Part shown: in pieces, positions 40,253 to 53,463 of the stretch | Layout of the letters: every line of letters begins with the position of its first letter | Position numbering within the stretch: position 1 is the first letter of the stretch | DNA from: Sphaeramia orbicularis | Lineage: Eukaryota; Chordata; Actinopteri; Kurtiformes; Apogonidae | Reading direction: 5' to 3' | NCBI RefSeq assembly: GCF_902148855.1 | Contig: NC_043965.1 | Span: 26,121,523 to 26,185,522 of the forward strand | Length of the DNA stretch: 64,000 nt | Made by a program: the position numbers and the translations under genes | The notes under the pieces: generated by a model | The model's input: the letters and a program-made list of their open reading frames with translations, nothing else | What the model was told of the DNA's origin: nothing | Databases searched by the model: none

Positions 40253-40268
40253 CAGCGCCCCCTGGTGG
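40253..40268 (-). promoter_or_regulatory. CTCF-like site, near-perfect consensus
   Basis: The minus strand reads CCACCAGGGGGCGCTG, an essentially perfect CTCF core. It is inside coro1c intron 1, oriented toward the plus-strand motif at 3410. Weaker minus-strand matches occur at 22206-22219 (CCACTAGAAGGCAG) and 25489-25503 (CCACTAGAGGGTGGC). Binding is inferred. Confidence 0.55.
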
Positions 40269-41138
40269 ATTAATTGAGAAACGCTCATTCCAACACATTA
40301 AATGTCAGTAGCAGCACTTTTTTCCAGTCAGACTAATGACAACAACAATAAAGCACATTTACAAAAGGAACTAAGAACTAGAATGGGATTATTAAGTACT
40401 AGTATCGGTACTCGGTATCGGCAATCAGTCCATGTACATTCTCGTCTGGGCAGGAGTACTTTCTAGTCTAAATAAAATAATTTCAAGAGTCCATATCTGT
40501 CCATATTTAATTACCAAATGACTTTATGATAAATCATGTCTCACTGGTAAATTTATTTTATATTGAATCTCATGAACATCAGTGGTCAGAATAACTGTAT
40601 TTATAAGTCTATCATTTATTGTTTTGTTATACATTAGATTAGAAATAAAAATTGTTTAGATGAAAATGTTGACTTAAGTTAAATTTTTATGATTTTTTTT
40701 TTGTATGAAACTGAAGCCAGATTGAACATATTTTTAAGCTCAAAATGCACCAGAATGCAGGAAAAAGACTTCATTTTTCCCAAAATTTCCCAGGGGAGCT
40801 ATGCTCGTTGCTGCGGTCCGCTACGCGCCCTGCTGCAGGGACCCAGAGTGGCTGTGGCTTTTTGTGGCTACACTCATTTCTACTAATGTAGCCACAGCGG
40901 CTGTATCTTTCATTTTCCTCGAACAAGCACAGTTTCTCATCATTCTACCTTTCTGCAAAATGAAAAAGTACAATGACTTAACTCCTAGGCATGCTGGGTA
41001 TTCTGCTTAGTCTTGTCTGAAACATGTGGGGGCAATAATATATCTGACTTCCAGCAGAAGAAGGCAAAGTTGTATCAAAGTTTGTTTTTTTGTTTGTTTT
41101 CTAAAAAGTAGTGCAAACATATTTAATGCTCTGGGCAA

Positions 41139-41214
41139 GTGTGTGTGTGTGTGTGTGAGAGTGTGAATGTGTGTATGTATGCATGTATGTATATATGTGT
41201 GTGTGTGTGTGTAT
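41139..41214. repeat. (GT)n microsatellite, interrupted
   Basis: Two GT blocks separated by GTAT/GCATGTAT variants. Confidence 0.9.
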
Positions 41215-41839
41215 TTGGTTGGCTGCAATACATCTCCAAGATGTGTTGAGAAACACAGACATGCTGCTAAGCAACTTCAGAGAGATACCAACCCAGTAAG
41301 GAAATCCAATAGTAAACAGACAAACTAATGTTTGTGAAGGTTATGTGAAATGCAAAAAGCAAACATCTGTTACATTTAATCATGAACCTCTTCTAACAAA
41401 ATAAAAATGTAATTAACTGAGATTTTACATTCACTGACAAATGAGGATGATGAACAACTGGCACAGAGTAAACTATGTCAAGTTTACATGATGATGAGAA
41501 CAAGCAGAGATGTGATGGAATTTGTTCTAGGCACAGATTTGCTGCCTCTCAACTATTACGCCTTGTGAAGACTTACTGAGCCACTGTGGATCTAAAATGA
41601 AGCATGGCTTGGCACGGCCCATTTCTCACCTGAAATGTCAACTGATTTTGTCAGATAATTTTAAAGTAATATTTGTCATTTTCCCCACAGGCAATTCAAG
41701 CCTAATCCTGTCTTTCTGGTTTGCAGACAGACAAAATAATGACAACACAATAAAGAGTATGATTATCTACATGGGTTTCCTACTGTTATATATTTGTGCT
41801 AAAGTCTCATTCAATCACTAGTAATGTAACATATAGAAA

Positions 41840-41872
41840 AACACACACACATTATACACACACACACACACA
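41840..41872. repeat. (CA)n microsatellite, interrupted
   Basis: Two short ACAC blocks interrupted by ATTAT. Confidence 0.85.
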
Positions 41873-43256
41873 TATAACTTACATAAATGTGAGGTGTTCA
41901 CTTCTTTATAAAGACTGGTAATACTATCATCTTGACTGTGTTAATTAGCAGAAGAGCATGTTGCTTTATGCACAAGAACTTTATAAAATGTGTTGTTTTA
42001 TTACCACAATAGTGTGTCTTGCCTAGACAAAACAATCAGTGCATTCTTGAGGTCAGTCTGGGCCTGCACAAAGATCCTCACTAACAGTCTTGAACTCCAC
42101 ACACAGCAGGAAATGTTTAATGCTTATGTTACTGTTGTAATAAGAACTAGACCATGATCGAGATAATACTTAATCTACTGATTAATTAATAGAAAAAGGT
42201 CAAAGAACTGAATAAGTTTGCATACAAGTTCAGATAAATATTGTTTAAAAGGTTGTTCTATGTTTTGTTATGTTTCCAGAAGTCTTCCTGAAAAGAATGG
42301 ATGGCTGGCTGAAACCTTTAGGGAGAGATCTAGGCTGTATAGGTTTCAGTGTACACACTGGAGGTCAGAACAGACTGGGTGGGGTTGCAGCTGATTATGC
42401 AATACTGGGTCTTGGTGAGTAAGCCTTGTTGTGCGGTGGTGTAACCTACCATTCCTTTTCAGAGAGATATCACCATTTCTTTGACACTGGATCCTCACAT
42501 TAGGTGCATTAACTACTATTTTGAAGACACACAGAGGAAGGTGAGACAGAAAAGGCTGATGAGTTATAAACAAGTATGTGAATGGTTGTGTGGTCTGCTG
42601 GTCGTAACCACTTGCGCTGGGCATCAGTTTGCAAAGGTTAATGAAGGTGGCATATGGTAGATGTCAGTGAGGTGAAAAACTGTTAAAACGTAAAAAGAGC
42701 CCAAAGACAAGCACCTGAACCAAAGTTGTGCTCAATCTCAGTGAATCAAAGTGCCAACTGGACCAAACTGATGCAGCTGAACTGAATCAACCCACCAGAA
42801 TTAATGTGAAGTGCAGTTAAACACACAATTATAACATTAACCATACTGCTACTGCATCTGGACAATTCTGAATGGTATTAAACCTGAACCAAGCAAGGGG
42901 CTCAACACAACACTATACTTGGAATTATTCAGAGTACCAGACCTACATTTACCACTGGTTAGCAGTAAACAAAAGATGAGGCTGAAAACAGGATGTTGTA
43001 TGTGTCACTGCAGTTCTCATGATAAACCTAACCAGCTCGGTTTACTGTGGTACCACACTATATGAGTTAGTAAGAGTTTTTGTGAAAACAGAGGATCTGA
43101 AAAGTAGCACACAGGAACCAGAAGGGCAGGGTCATTCTGTTGAAAACTAAGGCTTTATCCAAACTGCAAACTTCCAGTTAAAGTCCTGGAGCAAGCACAG
43201 AAATCCCAGGAACTGGTAGTAAACAGTTACTTAACTCAAACAAAAAGATATATATA

Positions 43257-44062
43257 CACTGAACAAAAATATAAACGCACCACTTTTGTTTTTGCTCCCA
43301 TTTTTCATGAGCTGAACTCAAAGATCTAAAACTTTTTCTATGTACACAAAAGGCCTATTTCTCTCAAATATTGTTCATAAATTTGTCTAAATCTGTGTTA
43401 GTGAGCATTTCTCCTTTGTCCTTTGCTGAGATAATCCATCCACCTCACAGGTGTGGCATATCAAGATGCTGATTAGACAGCAGGATTATTGCACAGGTGT
43501 GACTTAGGCTGGCCACAATAAAAGGCCACTCTAAAATGTGCAGTTTTACTGTATTGGGTGGTCCAGGGGGGTCAGAAAACCAGTCAGTATTTGGTGTGAC
43601 CACCATTTTCCTCGCGCAGTCTTCTTCATGAATTCTCTGAAACAGCTTTGGAGATGGCTTATGGTAGAGAAATGAACATTCAATTCACAGGCAAAAGCTC
43701 TGGTGGAGATTCCTGAAGTCAGCATGACTACTGCATATTCCCTCAAAACTTGGGACATCTGTGGTATTGTGCTGTGTGATAAAACTGCACATTTTGGAGT
43801 GGTCTTTTATTGTGGCCAGCCTAAGGCACACCTGTGCAAAAATCCTGCTGTCTAATCAGCATCTTGATATGCCACACCTGTGAGGTGGATGGATTATCTC
43901 AGCAAAGAAGAAGTGTTCACTAACACAAATTTAGACAGATTTGTGAACAATATTTGAGAGAAATAAACCTTGTGTGTACACAGAAAAAGTTTTAGATCTT
44001 TGAGTTCAGCTCATGAAAAATGGGAGCAAAAACAAAAGTGGTGCGTTTATATTTTTGTTCAG
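43257..44062 (-). mobile_element. Tc1-like element with long inverted repeats, internally deleted (about 806 bp)
   Basis: Terminal inverted repeats of about 270-280 bp start with ACTGAACAAAAATATAAACG and include AGGTGTGGCATATCAAGATG. Between them the minus strand keeps 70 codons. These are the N-terminal helix-turn-helix of a Tc1 transposase (SGISTRAFACELNVHFSTI) joined by deletion to tail sequence, with no catalytic part. It inserted at TA inside a TA-rich microsatellite, so the exact ends are uncertain by 1-2 bases. Confidence 0.85.
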
Positions 44063-44063
44063 T

Positions 44064-44067
44064 ATAT

Positions 44068-44123
<56 letters not shown>

Positions 44124-44140
44124 ATACATATACATATTTA

Positions 44141-44200
<60 letters not shown>
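44064..44200. repeat. (AC)n/(AT)n microsatellite next to the Tc1-like element
   Basis: An AC block, an AT block, a TACA-rich spacer, then an AT block of about 55 bp. TATA sequence continues on the other side of the transposon (43249-43256), so the element split one tract. Confidence 0.9.
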
Positions 44201-44202
<2 letters not shown>

Positions 44203-47200
44203 ATCCACAGAGATGTGGTTCTCCTCATCCCAGAGCATACTAAAAAAAAAAAAAAAAATCTAAACCGGTTTCCAAAGATCAGTATCATAATATTCTCGGC
44301 TGGCGTTTGCATGTAACGGTAGCACAGATAGTCTCCTGAGACTCACAGCTCACTGATCCAACCCTAATTCAAGCAAAAAGAATATGTCGGCCAAGTCAGA
44401 TGAAAAGAGAGCAATGTACCTTATTGCCTCCTGAGCCAGCAGAGCTGACCCTGATGCGCAATGACAGAAGGAGGACCCCAGAGCCTGAGGAAATGACCGA
44501 CAGGAAAAAGGACCAGTGTGACACCGTTTTTAAAGCATCCTTTGCTGCATTCCACAACTCAGTTCACATATGAAAATGCTAGCTACCATTATAAATTTTT
44601 TTTTTTTTTATAAATTCTGGAAATACTCTAGGATTATGGGAGTCTATATACTGTACTCGTCTGTACAGTCTGTACTTGTACAATCTACAGTTCTACACCT
44701 TGAGTCAACAAATGACAAAAAAAAGAAAAGAAGTGGTTAGGAAAGTACTCTGGATCTTTATGCTTGCTGTAGGGCACACTGGTTTTGGTCATTGAGAGTT
44801 TCCCCTTTTGACTCTACCCCTTTCACAGTACAGACTGCTCTCTTCTATTGAACCAAGGGGGGATTGTTTTGCTCTGACATAAGACTACAAAACAGCTACA
44901 GAGAGGGAAACTGGTGTAAAGAATAACTTAGTGACGGCTCATATTTTGCTGGTGTGCCAAAATACTTTCTCTATTCCAGTGAATATTTGTTGTTACAGGA
45001 AAGACAGCATCTTTTCAGTCACTTGATCCAAGTAGCATCTCCGGAATTCAACACTAAGATCAATAAAGCATAAATGGAGAGCATTATCCAGAGAAATATG
45101 TGCTACCACTTCGAACTACTGACTCATCAAAAACCAAACCAGTTTGAAACAAGGAGCTAAACCGACTTAAATGCATTTTGGAGCGTGTTCATAACTGTGA
45201 AAGCTTCTAACTATAGCGACATTTAATGTTGCCTCTTCCTGCCACATTAGGTTAAGTTCACACATTCCAATTAAAACGTGGGCCACCCCATTCTGTCAAC
45301 AGCTATTTTTACCCCCAGTGGTTTCTCACTGACAGAGCTCAAGCACAGTCATTCTCTAGTAATACTCCACCTTGAGAATAAAAAAATGCATTATTTAGGA
45401 AATGTGAGCTCTGGCGCCAAGGGGGAAATTCTGGATGAGGAGTTTGACTAAACCGCTTACTAAAATCACTTAGCCAACGAGATCTCTGCTGTAGTGCAGA
45501 TAACCAGCCTAACCCGGATTAAAACTAAATACCTACTACAACTGTCAAACCTGGTGATAATAGCTTATTCTGGATAAGTGCCATATGAAATAAAAGTGAA
45601 CAATGCTGTAAACTACTGAAAGTCCTTAATCTTCTGAGTACTTTGATGCTCAGGTGGAAAACTGCCCCTGATGGTCTGCCTTGCATAGCGTGCCTGGTGA
45701 GTGAGATGTGACATAACATGAAAATCCCAGCCACAAATTAGGATGAGCAATGTGGAAGAAGGAGGGGCAGCAGAATTAGAAGAGAATTACGATGAAGTCA
45801 AATAAAACTACTGTATACTGTGTTCAACTGTCAACAAAAATGGATGAATATCTCATTGGACAATGAATTATCATCAAAAACAACATCACAGAGTATAGAC
45901 TTCTTGTTAGCCTAAAGGATTCACTGAGTATAACAATGACAGAAAACAGGCCCATTTTTGGTCCCTGCCAATCACAACTATGTGTCCCTGTTTTCTACAT
46001 GGAACCATCATGTTGTATGTATAATAATACTTGTAAAGACACAACCAAATTCAGTGAAGTAGTAAATATTTTTTCATGCATGTCTTCTAACTACAACATC
46101 AGCTTTAAAGATCAGGCCCCTGGCGTCCATACATCCTTAAGTAGATAAAACAAGACTGAGTCAAGTTTCCAGGAGTCATTGTCTGCTACATATTTAGCAT
46201 TACAGTTTCTCTGTTAAGTGTTTTTCATTGTTAGTCTTGTTAATGTCCATTCCCATTCTTAATAAACATAACCCAAGTCATTGTTGACCAAGCATTTTCT
46301 ATAAATGACACACTAACATGCAACATCTAATGTTCGCTCCAGTTCTGGTATTTTATTTCAAAAAACTTTAGAGGGAGTACAGCTGTTGACTGTCACAGAC
46401 TTTTCTTTCCCACACTTTGCTATCCATGCAACCCCTCACCCGAGTGCACACATCAGTGATGTCGCCTCAGTGCTTTCAGTGCACTAGCAGCCTTTTGCCT
46501 TTTGTCATCGAGACTGCACGAGACGCCACCTAAATCCCCTTCCTGTAACTAAGGCCACGGACCACCATTGTAATCAGATTCCAGCTACATTCCACTGCTT
46601 TTTGTAACAATGAGATAAGGTGCTGTTTTTTCACCCCTCTCCAACCCCAAGTAACCACACAGCCTATGCTTTGCTGAATTTAATTGTACTGAAGCACAAT
46701 ACATTCAGACCAGTGTTTCAAGGAATGTGATTGTATTCTTATATATTATACAGAGAAAATGAAATTTGCAGACACAAAAAAATGGAGCTGAGAGTCCAAC
46801 TGAAAGTAATACAGGGACTGAACCATCTCCACCACCACACTCAACTTATGTGTTACTCAGTATCACTGAACCAAACTCTACATAATGATGTTTAAGCAAC
46901 TTCCTCATTCCCAAACAGGTAAAACAGAGTTCTTGCATTCAGACACAGAGATCAAAGTCATTTTACACTATCTAACTTTAACATAACACTGGCCATGACT
47001 TAAACTCTTCTCCAGTATTAACAACTCCAACTGAGTTTTGTGTAGCTGGTAATGACTTTAAAGAGATCCAATCCTGAACTTCTTATCCTGCTTAAAAGGC
47101 AAGACTTAAACCACATAAAACCCTATAAAACTACTGTAGATTCTATTCTTAATGGGTGTTTGTGCGAGATTTCATTTTCCTATTATGTACAACTATAACA

Positions 47201-50127
47201 GTGCATATAATCCTGCCTAGATCTCTTTCTTTCCTGCTTTCCTTTCTTTTCCAACTTTAGATTGATCAGCGCATAAATGCCAAAGCCAGAAATGCCAAAA
47301 AGTGATTTTTTAAGAGACAAAATAACTAAACCAAGTACCTTCCTATCCCTGATCAGTTACTTCCACCTCCCCCCAATGACTAATGCACAAACCACTGCTG
47401 CATTTCAACAGATGTTGTCAGCTGTGGTGTGAGAGAATAAAGGATCCATTGCATCTGCTAGAATTGTCACGCAAATAAATTACAAAGCAAAAAGATGCAG
47501 TTCAACCAATAAAAGATATAATAGGACATCTGAATATCAAACAAATCTACACGGTTCACTTGCATAATCTCTATACTTTGTAAAGAAAACATATCATCGA
47601 TCATTTACATACACAAAGACAATATAGGCATACTACCGACAAGCTGAAATCAATTACTTATTTAACATACACGCCCTGCTAAAGTAGTAGAGCAATTATT
47701 CACTGTCAGTGAGTTTTGCATTGGTTTTCTACTGTGTCATCAATTAGCAGAACAGATTTGGGCATATGATCCTCTTCATCTACTGGACTGGTCAAAACAA
47801 ACAATGCACCATTATACTAAGCAAGTGGTTAGTTAATAAGATATTTCTCCCACCTGTTCTTAGAAAAAAGCTTTAGATATGTTGCTTGGTACAATGAACT
47901 TTCAACACCACAAATGAATCATGTCAATCAAAAATCTGTTAAATTCTATTTTCCATTATTTCACTGTATAAGTTTTAGGCAGAAAATCTTTTGCAAGTAT
48001 GGACTGAGAGAACATCTTGCACAGACAGGACCTGACACAAAGTGAGGTATGTCAGAAATGTTAAAAGAATGCAATCTTTCACTACAACTAAGCTGTAGAG
48101 GCCAAACAGTTGACTCAATCTTCAGTTTTTTCCCTCAATATACTGTTTATTCCAGAACACTGATATGAATACTCACAAGAGGAGGGATGTTAAATGTTAT
48201 CTAATGCATGATTAAAAAAAAAAACTGTTCCTTGTAAAGAATGATCAGAAAATATGGCCCACTGGGCACAGCAGGAAGTGGAGTGATTTCAGAAAACACT
48301 AGAAAGTAAATCTCAGGCCATATTTGATACTGGTTCTATATTTTAAAGGTCTTCCTGAATCCAGTTAATTGAAAATGTTTAAAATACACGCCGGTTCACC
48401 ACAGCCCACACAGCTGTGTCTTGCTGCAGTTGATAGGAACCAACATTCCCTCATATCTCATGCTTAGTTTCCCTCTGCTTCCTGACCCACTTCCTCTCTC
48501 CGCCCAGCCATAGGAAGGCAGACTACGCACTTCTAAAGACCTGACACTGCAGCACTACCAGCAGCCTCTTGAACGGGTAACAGACCAAACACAGCTGTAA
48601 TGCTGTTGACAAAAAACCCTGGGGTCTCTGTTTCAGCCTTCACCTGCAGTGCATCCCACATCAAGACCCCTGTAACTTCAAAGCTGATTACGCACAAGTT
48701 TACTAACCTACTTCAAGACAGGGGCCACATATGTGAATCACACTGCCCTTTTGGCAACACTAATCATGGCCATTACGTATCAAAGTGCCCTGTTGTCATG
48801 AGTAGGCAAATGAGCCAGGGTGACATATGCACTGAAGGGTCACACAGAGGACTATGTGGGTCATCACCCAGCCACATGGGCTCTACTGCACACACAACTT
48901 TTGACTGTACTGTTTTAGGATCAATTTCCAACACAGCACTACTGTCACAGAAGACATGCATTTTTGAAGAAAGATAAGTCATACTTTCTGGATGATGCTA
49001 ATTATACTTAACTAACTATCTAACTTTATTCCAACTGGAAGTAAACTATGTCTCCTCTGTAAAATAATAAACTACAGTAGACATTCCTAAGGTTATCTAC
49101 TCCCATTAGTTGTTCTCTTCTATATAATTGGGTATTAAATATCATTGGGTTGTAGAGTGACATTTAAAGACCTGTTTTTGGCTCACAGAACTTGCCACGA
49201 GCGGTTTTGCTCTTCAGATTGTGACAATAAAATCACAGTGCATGCAACCTATTCATCTGTTTTACCTAACAAACTCCTCAGGTCATTTAATAAGAATACT
49301 AAAAACGCTGATGAACTCATTCACATTTACAGCAGGCATGATCAGGTACACCCACACCCTATTTCTGTCTTCCCTCATGAAAATAACTCACATTGGCTGA
49401 TTAAGGTTAGATGTCTGTGCAGATTGACTATTATTTCATATCAACAATTCACCACGTGTTATAGCCTAACACCTACAGCTGGTAGCGGACAGTAACTGTC
49501 CATTTGACGTTAATAGTTGCAACACTACTACACTGTGTTATATGTTAGTATGTCAAATATGACCATGGCATCCAGGTGAAAATTACAGATTATTTTTTTA
49601 AAAAAAAGTGTTATATGATGGATAATCTCATGTTTGGTGTGCATTGTCCACTCCGAGGCGCCTTCATTAACACCAAACCAGGATGCCAGAAGCCAGGGCG
49701 CGGTTGTTCAGCCTGCACCTCCGTGTATCTCCGCCTGTAAGGAGCTATGGTTTCGGAGATAAGTTTTCCTGCCTGTCGCACTATGGTTAGCTACCCCACC
49801 CCACTGAATAACGAACAACAGCGCATTTTATGTCGGGGGTTGACAACGAAACCTACCCCACACCAAAATTAACAAAAGCACAGCCTGAACACATAAACGT
49901 ATTCAGTTATCGACTGTAAACTTTTTTAATCTCATAAACTGCCGTTGAAGGCTAGTGCTAGCTTAAAAAATAGTTCACAGTCTTCCCATTATCCTGATTC
50001 ATTTTAGCTAGCGCATGCACTTTCCTGTCTGGATGGCTGTTGGTGGAAAAACGAAGACCGCTGAAACCAATTAAGACACAGAAACAATCAAACAGCTACT
50101 AAAAAATCCACATCGAGTGTAACCTAC

Positions 50128-50345
50128 CTTCTGAGAGGAAAATTAAACTATTCCCGTAATGGAATGATATAACAGCCAAAATGTATCCCAATTTATTCCC
50201 GTGTTGCCGGAGCTGCTGCTGTGCTGACACAACTCAGTCTGTCTGCTCTTTCGCCACTCTGTCTTAAGCCCCGCCCCCCTGCGGCTTGGCGAGCAACGTA
50301 TGGAACAGCAGCACCTGACTGACAGCTCCAACAACCAATCACAGA
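50128..50345 (-). promoter_or_regulatory. coro1c: coro1c canonical 5' UTR exon and GC-rich promoter
   Basis: A donor (CAGAAG|GTAGGT) ends a non-coding exon at 50128, and its partner is the acceptor before the ATG exon at 37544. Upstream on the minus strand lie a GC box (complement of CCCCGCCCCCC near 50268) and an inverted CCAAT element (CCAATCAC read on plus near 50334). There is no TATA box, as is usual for a broadly expressed gene. The start point is probably near 50.23 kb. Confidence 0.65.
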
Positions 50346-51209
50346 GAATCTTGGGGCAACTGAGAGCCAAACTCGCGCTTCCCAGTTGCCGAAAAATCCC
50401 CATCAATCGTGTGTTTATGGGGGCTTTATGACATTGTAATCTCCGGCAGGATTATTTTTATATTCCTCAAATCTATTTATCTATTTAGAATCCACTTATC
50501 ATAATATTTTTATTATGTACAGACCATTATTTCAAATTCTATTCATAGTTCATGCAATTTTGCAATGTCTTTGCAGTATTCCTGTCTTTTGCAGCATTTT
50601 GGAGCACCTGAAGGACATGTAATATTCTAAATATGATCAAAATGAGGCAAGGATATTTTTGGAAGTGTGTGTGCATGAATGAACGGATGTGAGCTGGTTT
50701 ATGGATAATATAATACCTATACTGTCTGCATCAAATGAAATTACTAAGAATGCTGCTTATATCCTGCATGAATGAGTTCAAGTGTACTTTCAAAATAGTA
50801 AAGCAACCGTCCTCATTGGTGATTCAGTGTGCGAATTCTGAGGGCGCAATAAATGCATATTAAATAATTATGTGCATGTATAATTGTCTGAGGAACACAA
50901 TGTACCTCAAATTTGACAGAACACCACAAGATGGCAGTATTTTACAGATACAGATTTCAAACAGAAGAAAACAGATGTACTCCATCATTCCGTTTTATGC
51001 AACCTCAGTTTCACTGAGGGCTGATGCAAGTGTTTGTGGTAATTTGGGCTGGCCAAATTCTCAGGGCCCAAAGATCAAGAAAGCAGAAGTAAATGTATGT
51101 GTTTTTAAATAACTGAGTGGCTGATTCATTTATCTGGCATCCTGTTATCCAGTTCCACATAGTTATTGTATGATCGATACTGTGCTCTATACCACAGGTA
51201 TTGGCCTAC
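50346..51209. other. Interval between the two coro1c promoters
   Basis: No gene is recognised. If the 51210 exon ends by read-through to its own TAG at 51187 instead of splicing, a minus-strand AATAAA near 50506 could serve it. Confidence 0.4.
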
Positions 51210-53457
51210 CTTTTCTGACAGACGGCTTCCTCTCAACTGGTTTCTCAGGGGATTTCTGAGCAGAGTCAAAAGCCGCCTTCATCTGTGCCACCTTCACTGA
51301 CTGGCCTTGCTCGTCAGTTTTGATTTCAGGTGGCTTTGATCGATCTGGATGTTGCAGTTTTTCATGCAACTGAATGGTCTCCTTTATGAGTTCTGAGACA
51401 GGTCTAGTTCTGGGAGAGTTCTGGGATTTGTCTCTTAGTGTGACACTGTCATCTTTCTCTTTCCCAACGTGGTCTGGTACATTTTCTGTGCTAAATGCCT
51501 TTCGTAGCTTTTTATCTGACCTCATATCTGCTGCGACTTGGCAGGTCTCTTCTGATATGACCGAAACTGAGCCAGCATCCACAGCTGGTGCAGCAGTGTT
51601 CTCAGTGGAAGTTTTCACTGCCTTTCTACTCACTGACTGAACATCTGTGCTCTCAGCTTCACCTTTATTCTCTTTCATTATTTGTAGATTTGCTCCTACT
51701 GCATTGGTATGTATCTCCTCATCATTAAGTAACTGGGATGAGCCTGCAGGGTGTCCTTTTGTGGTACTCACTGATGATGGTGCAGCCTCCTCATTGTTCA
51801 CAACATTCATTTCACATGACGTTTTCTCAAGTAGAGCAGATGACTGTAAGCTATTTGAGGACAGGTTTGTGGCAGGGTCTATATTTAGCATGATCCCCTC
51901 CTTAACTAAAGCATCTCTTGAGCTAATATCCTGATTTGCACACTGATAATCAACACTGTCTTGATGTAATTTTGCAAGGGAGCTCTCAAGTATGTTTCCA
52001 ATCACTTCAGGCTGACAGCGGAGTACATTTGAAGTCTTATAATCAGCAGTATTTATCTGTTTCACATCCAGCTCCTTACTGTCATGATCTTTTGTCGCAT
52101 GCTTTGCTTTAGATGGTTTATCTTCTTGATTGGAAGAATGAGACTTGTTACATAGTAGCTGGTCAGTTTTATCAGTAGATATCTCTGCTGCAGCATTGTC
52201 AAACACTTTTACATTTGACTCCACCAGATCATCCATGCTGTCCTTGTTGTATATGTCAACCTCTTTAATTTTTGAAAGACTTGGGGTGGCTTCGGTTTTA
52301 TTTCTCTTCAGAAGCTTCTCCAAAATGGAGCTGGGTTCAATGGACACCACTGGACTTGGCTCTGAAAACGAGGCCGTGGTTTGATTAGATTCAGATGTTT
52401 TCATGTGGAGATAAGGCCTCACTGGTTCCTTTTGTTGACCTGCCTCAGTGACCTTTGGTTTTCTGAAAGAGTAGTCATTCACAACAGCCTTTTCCTCACC
52501 AACATAAATGCTGCCTTCATCAAATGTTAGTGTTTCCCCCTTTGTAGTATTTTCTGTTCTCTCTTTTGGAGGTCTATGGTGAATGGTATCGCTCATGTCT
52601 AATAGAGGCTCTTTCTGAAGCATGTTTTTCAAAGGATGTTGGGGTTTAGCTGAAGGCGGTTCTTTCCTCTCACTCAAGTGGCCGACTGTTCCTGCACAAA
52701 GTTTCAAATCTTCATCCTCAACCTCAACCGTCATGGTGTCATTCTGATGTTGATGAAGAGATGGTAGCATCTCAGTTTCTGCTCTCTGGATGAGATCATT
52801 AGCTCCACCATAAGCTCCACCTATGCTGCTCTTCATCATCTTGGAATGCTCTTTGGTGTCAAAACTGTAGGCATCCACTGAGGTAAGAGCAAGGCCATGC
52901 TTTTCATGTGAATCTCCAGAGAAGCTCTCCTCCTCATGCTGGACCATGTCCTCAATCTGATTCTCCATTTTCACCTTTGAAGATGTTCGAAGCTCCTCCT
53001 CTGTCTTCTCCTGCTCTTTCTTGATTTGGTCAAAAACTTTGAATGTCTTGGCTCTCTCTTCACTCCTCGCTCTACTCTTTTGGTTCTTGCCTGTCTCCAG
53101 TGGAACCAGTGGAGCGGTCCTGCCTCTCTCTCCTCTTCCTCCGCCCTCCTTTCCTACAGCCCCTCCCTGTCTCACCTCCTTCGCAGTGAAAGGACTCACC
53201 CGCAAATTTATGGGCTTCTCGGTAGAAGGTGTTGTTGGCTCCTGGCTGGGGCCAAGATCCTGGGCTCCTGGCTTTTCCTCTGTGTTACCAGCCTCCTCCT
53301 CCTCTTCCTCCTCCTCCTCCTCACAGGAGCTTCCTCCTTCCATGACATCACTTTTAGGATTGCCTCCATCTCCAGAGTCAGGACACGGCCCCGTCTCCTC
53401 CGTTCCTTCACAGAGAGCTTGTTCTCCCCCCTCTAATTTGTCTTGGTTCTGTCCCAT
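51210..53457 (-). CDS. Probable alternative 5' coding exon of coro1c (749 codons), or an unrecognised single-exon gene
   Basis: The acceptor TTCTTCACAG ends six bases before ATG 53457. The frame stays open for 756 codons to TAG at 51187, but AAAG|GTAGGC at 51210 is a good donor in phase 1. Spliced to the coro1c exon at 37544 (AT then ATG), it reads V-R-K-D-M-R-R-V-V in frame, giving about 1,223 residues. The product is hydrophilic and mostly disordered. It has a run of ten Glu (46-55), a basic Gly/Arg patch (about 98-113) and a charged, possibly coiled segment (131-170, AKTFKVFDQIKKEQEKTEEE). Its most ordered-looking part is the end (PVSELIKETIQLHEKL, VAQMKAAFDSAQKS). I do not recognise its family. 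Mammalian CORO1C has muscle-type isoforms with an N-terminal extension from an alternative first exon, which makes this reading plausible. A Gly2 start exists, but Asp6 argues against myristoylation. Frame and splice signals are seen; the fusion is inferred. Confidence 0.7.
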
Positions 53458-53463
53458 ACTGGT

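Noticed and set aside
43970-44316. Frames rich in Tyr-Ile and Thr-His on both strands
   Set aside because: Translations of the (AT)n/(AC)n microsatellite.
48600-49495. Two frames of 125 and 116 codons in coro1c intron 1
   Set aside because: No family motif, splice context or repeats; expected by chance in 12.6 kb of intron.
51187-53457. A stand-alone 756-residue single-exon gene between coro1c and ssh1
   Set aside because: Kept only as the alternative reading. An in-phase donor seven codons before the stop and the matching coro1c acceptor favour a first exon of coro1c.
51187-53457. N-terminal myristoylation of the MGQNQD start
   Set aside because: Gly2 is present, but Asp at position 6 is disfavoured by N-myristoyltransferase.
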